Source of the DNA: Parus major
Lineage: Eukaryota > Chordata > Aves > Passeriformes > Paridae
NCBI RefSeq assembly: GCF_001522545.3
Contig: NC_031769.1
Span: forward strand, 67,930,162-67,994,161
Length of the DNA: 64,000 nt
Reading direction: 5' to 3'
Below, one piece after another: positions 63,701 to 64,000 of this stretch. The notes beneath the pieces were generated by a model, which ran no database searches, was not told the origin of the DNA, and saw nothing but the letters and a program-made list of their open reading frames with translations. Made by a program: the position numbers and the translations under genes. Each line of letters starts with the position of its first letter. Position 1 is the first letter of the stretch.

Positions 63701-64000
63701 TCATGTGTTCCTCCTTGGCTGCTGTCTCCCACGCTGCTGGTGTATATCTGCTGTTTTCACTGGAAAAGAATGCAGGACATTCAAGCTATTCCAAGCAGCA
63801 TCCTTGATGTCTGGACTTCATGGGAATGTTTCACACCGCAGTTATTGCTAACTGCTAACTTTCGTACCTCGGACTGGTTCTTTTGGCAGCTCCCTCTGTT
63901 TTGCTCTCTGGGCAGACACAAGCCAAAGCAGCCTTTGCTGCAAACATGAGGTGCATCACCATCTATCATGCTGTTGCCAGCAGGGATACCCAGCTGATGG
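60701..64000. other. Unique noncoding DNA, no gene seen
   Basis: No gene is supported to the window edge. A 9-bp hairpin with a 3-base loop lies at 62143-62163 (TGTACCTGT pairing with ACAGGTACA). Frames of 114 codons (60815-61159 plus) and 122 codons (63483-63851 plus) are unrecognised and sit in ordinary composition. Confidence 0.6.

Overview
This window is vertebrate nuclear DNA, almost certainly from a bird. The evidence is repeat content: two CR1 LINE 3' ends of avian type, one on each strand (the plus copy still carrying the octamer-like tail at about 30211-30245), a CR1 tail scrap near 31265-31328, and a solo LTR (about 2484-2852) that I recall as resembling songbird ERVL-type LTRs. There are also much older amniote repeats: two long decayed CR1 fragments (about 21040-22000 on minus, 51055-51560 on plus) and two MIR-like remnants. 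The composition is AT-rich and CpG-poor, as expected for bird intergenic or intronic DNA. The songbird suggestion rests on memory of one LTR family and is tentative.

I find no protein-coding gene, no recognisable exon series, no tRNA, rRNA or snRNA, and no CRISPR array. The longest open frames are 150-167 codons. They show no recognisable domain, often overlap an equally long frame on the other strand, and are what chance gives in 64 kb of this composition. The window is therefore either a gene desert or the inside of a very large intron; the sequence alone does not decide which.

Layout. 1-7590: AT-rich unique DNA with the solo LTR at 2484-2852. 7591-7777: a long polypyrimidine tract with a 14-bp tandem repeat. 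8811-9300: an unclassified CpG-bearing segment ending in a polyadenylation-like signal, followed by a probable old non-autonomous repeat. 9300-21000: mostly unique DNA with small microsatellites, a minus-strand CR1 end (15318-15488) and several short perfect palindromes. 21040-22620: a large decayed CR1. 22620-29900: unique DNA with a possible old repeat and a MIR remnant containing a perfect 12-bp fold-back. 29920-31330: two CR1 3' ends. 31330-46080: featureless unique DNA. 46380-46640: a CpG-enriched patch. 47528-47592: MIR remnant. 51055-51560: ancient CR1. 51560-64000: unique DNA containing the two most striking structures in the window, a TAATTA-rich inverted repeat (55053-55109) and a perfect 20-bp hairpin nested against a second inverted repeat (60610-60700).

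No genes work together here. The interest lies in the repeat fossils, the fold-back structures and the few candidate regulatory patches. I do not see a new multi-gene system in this window.
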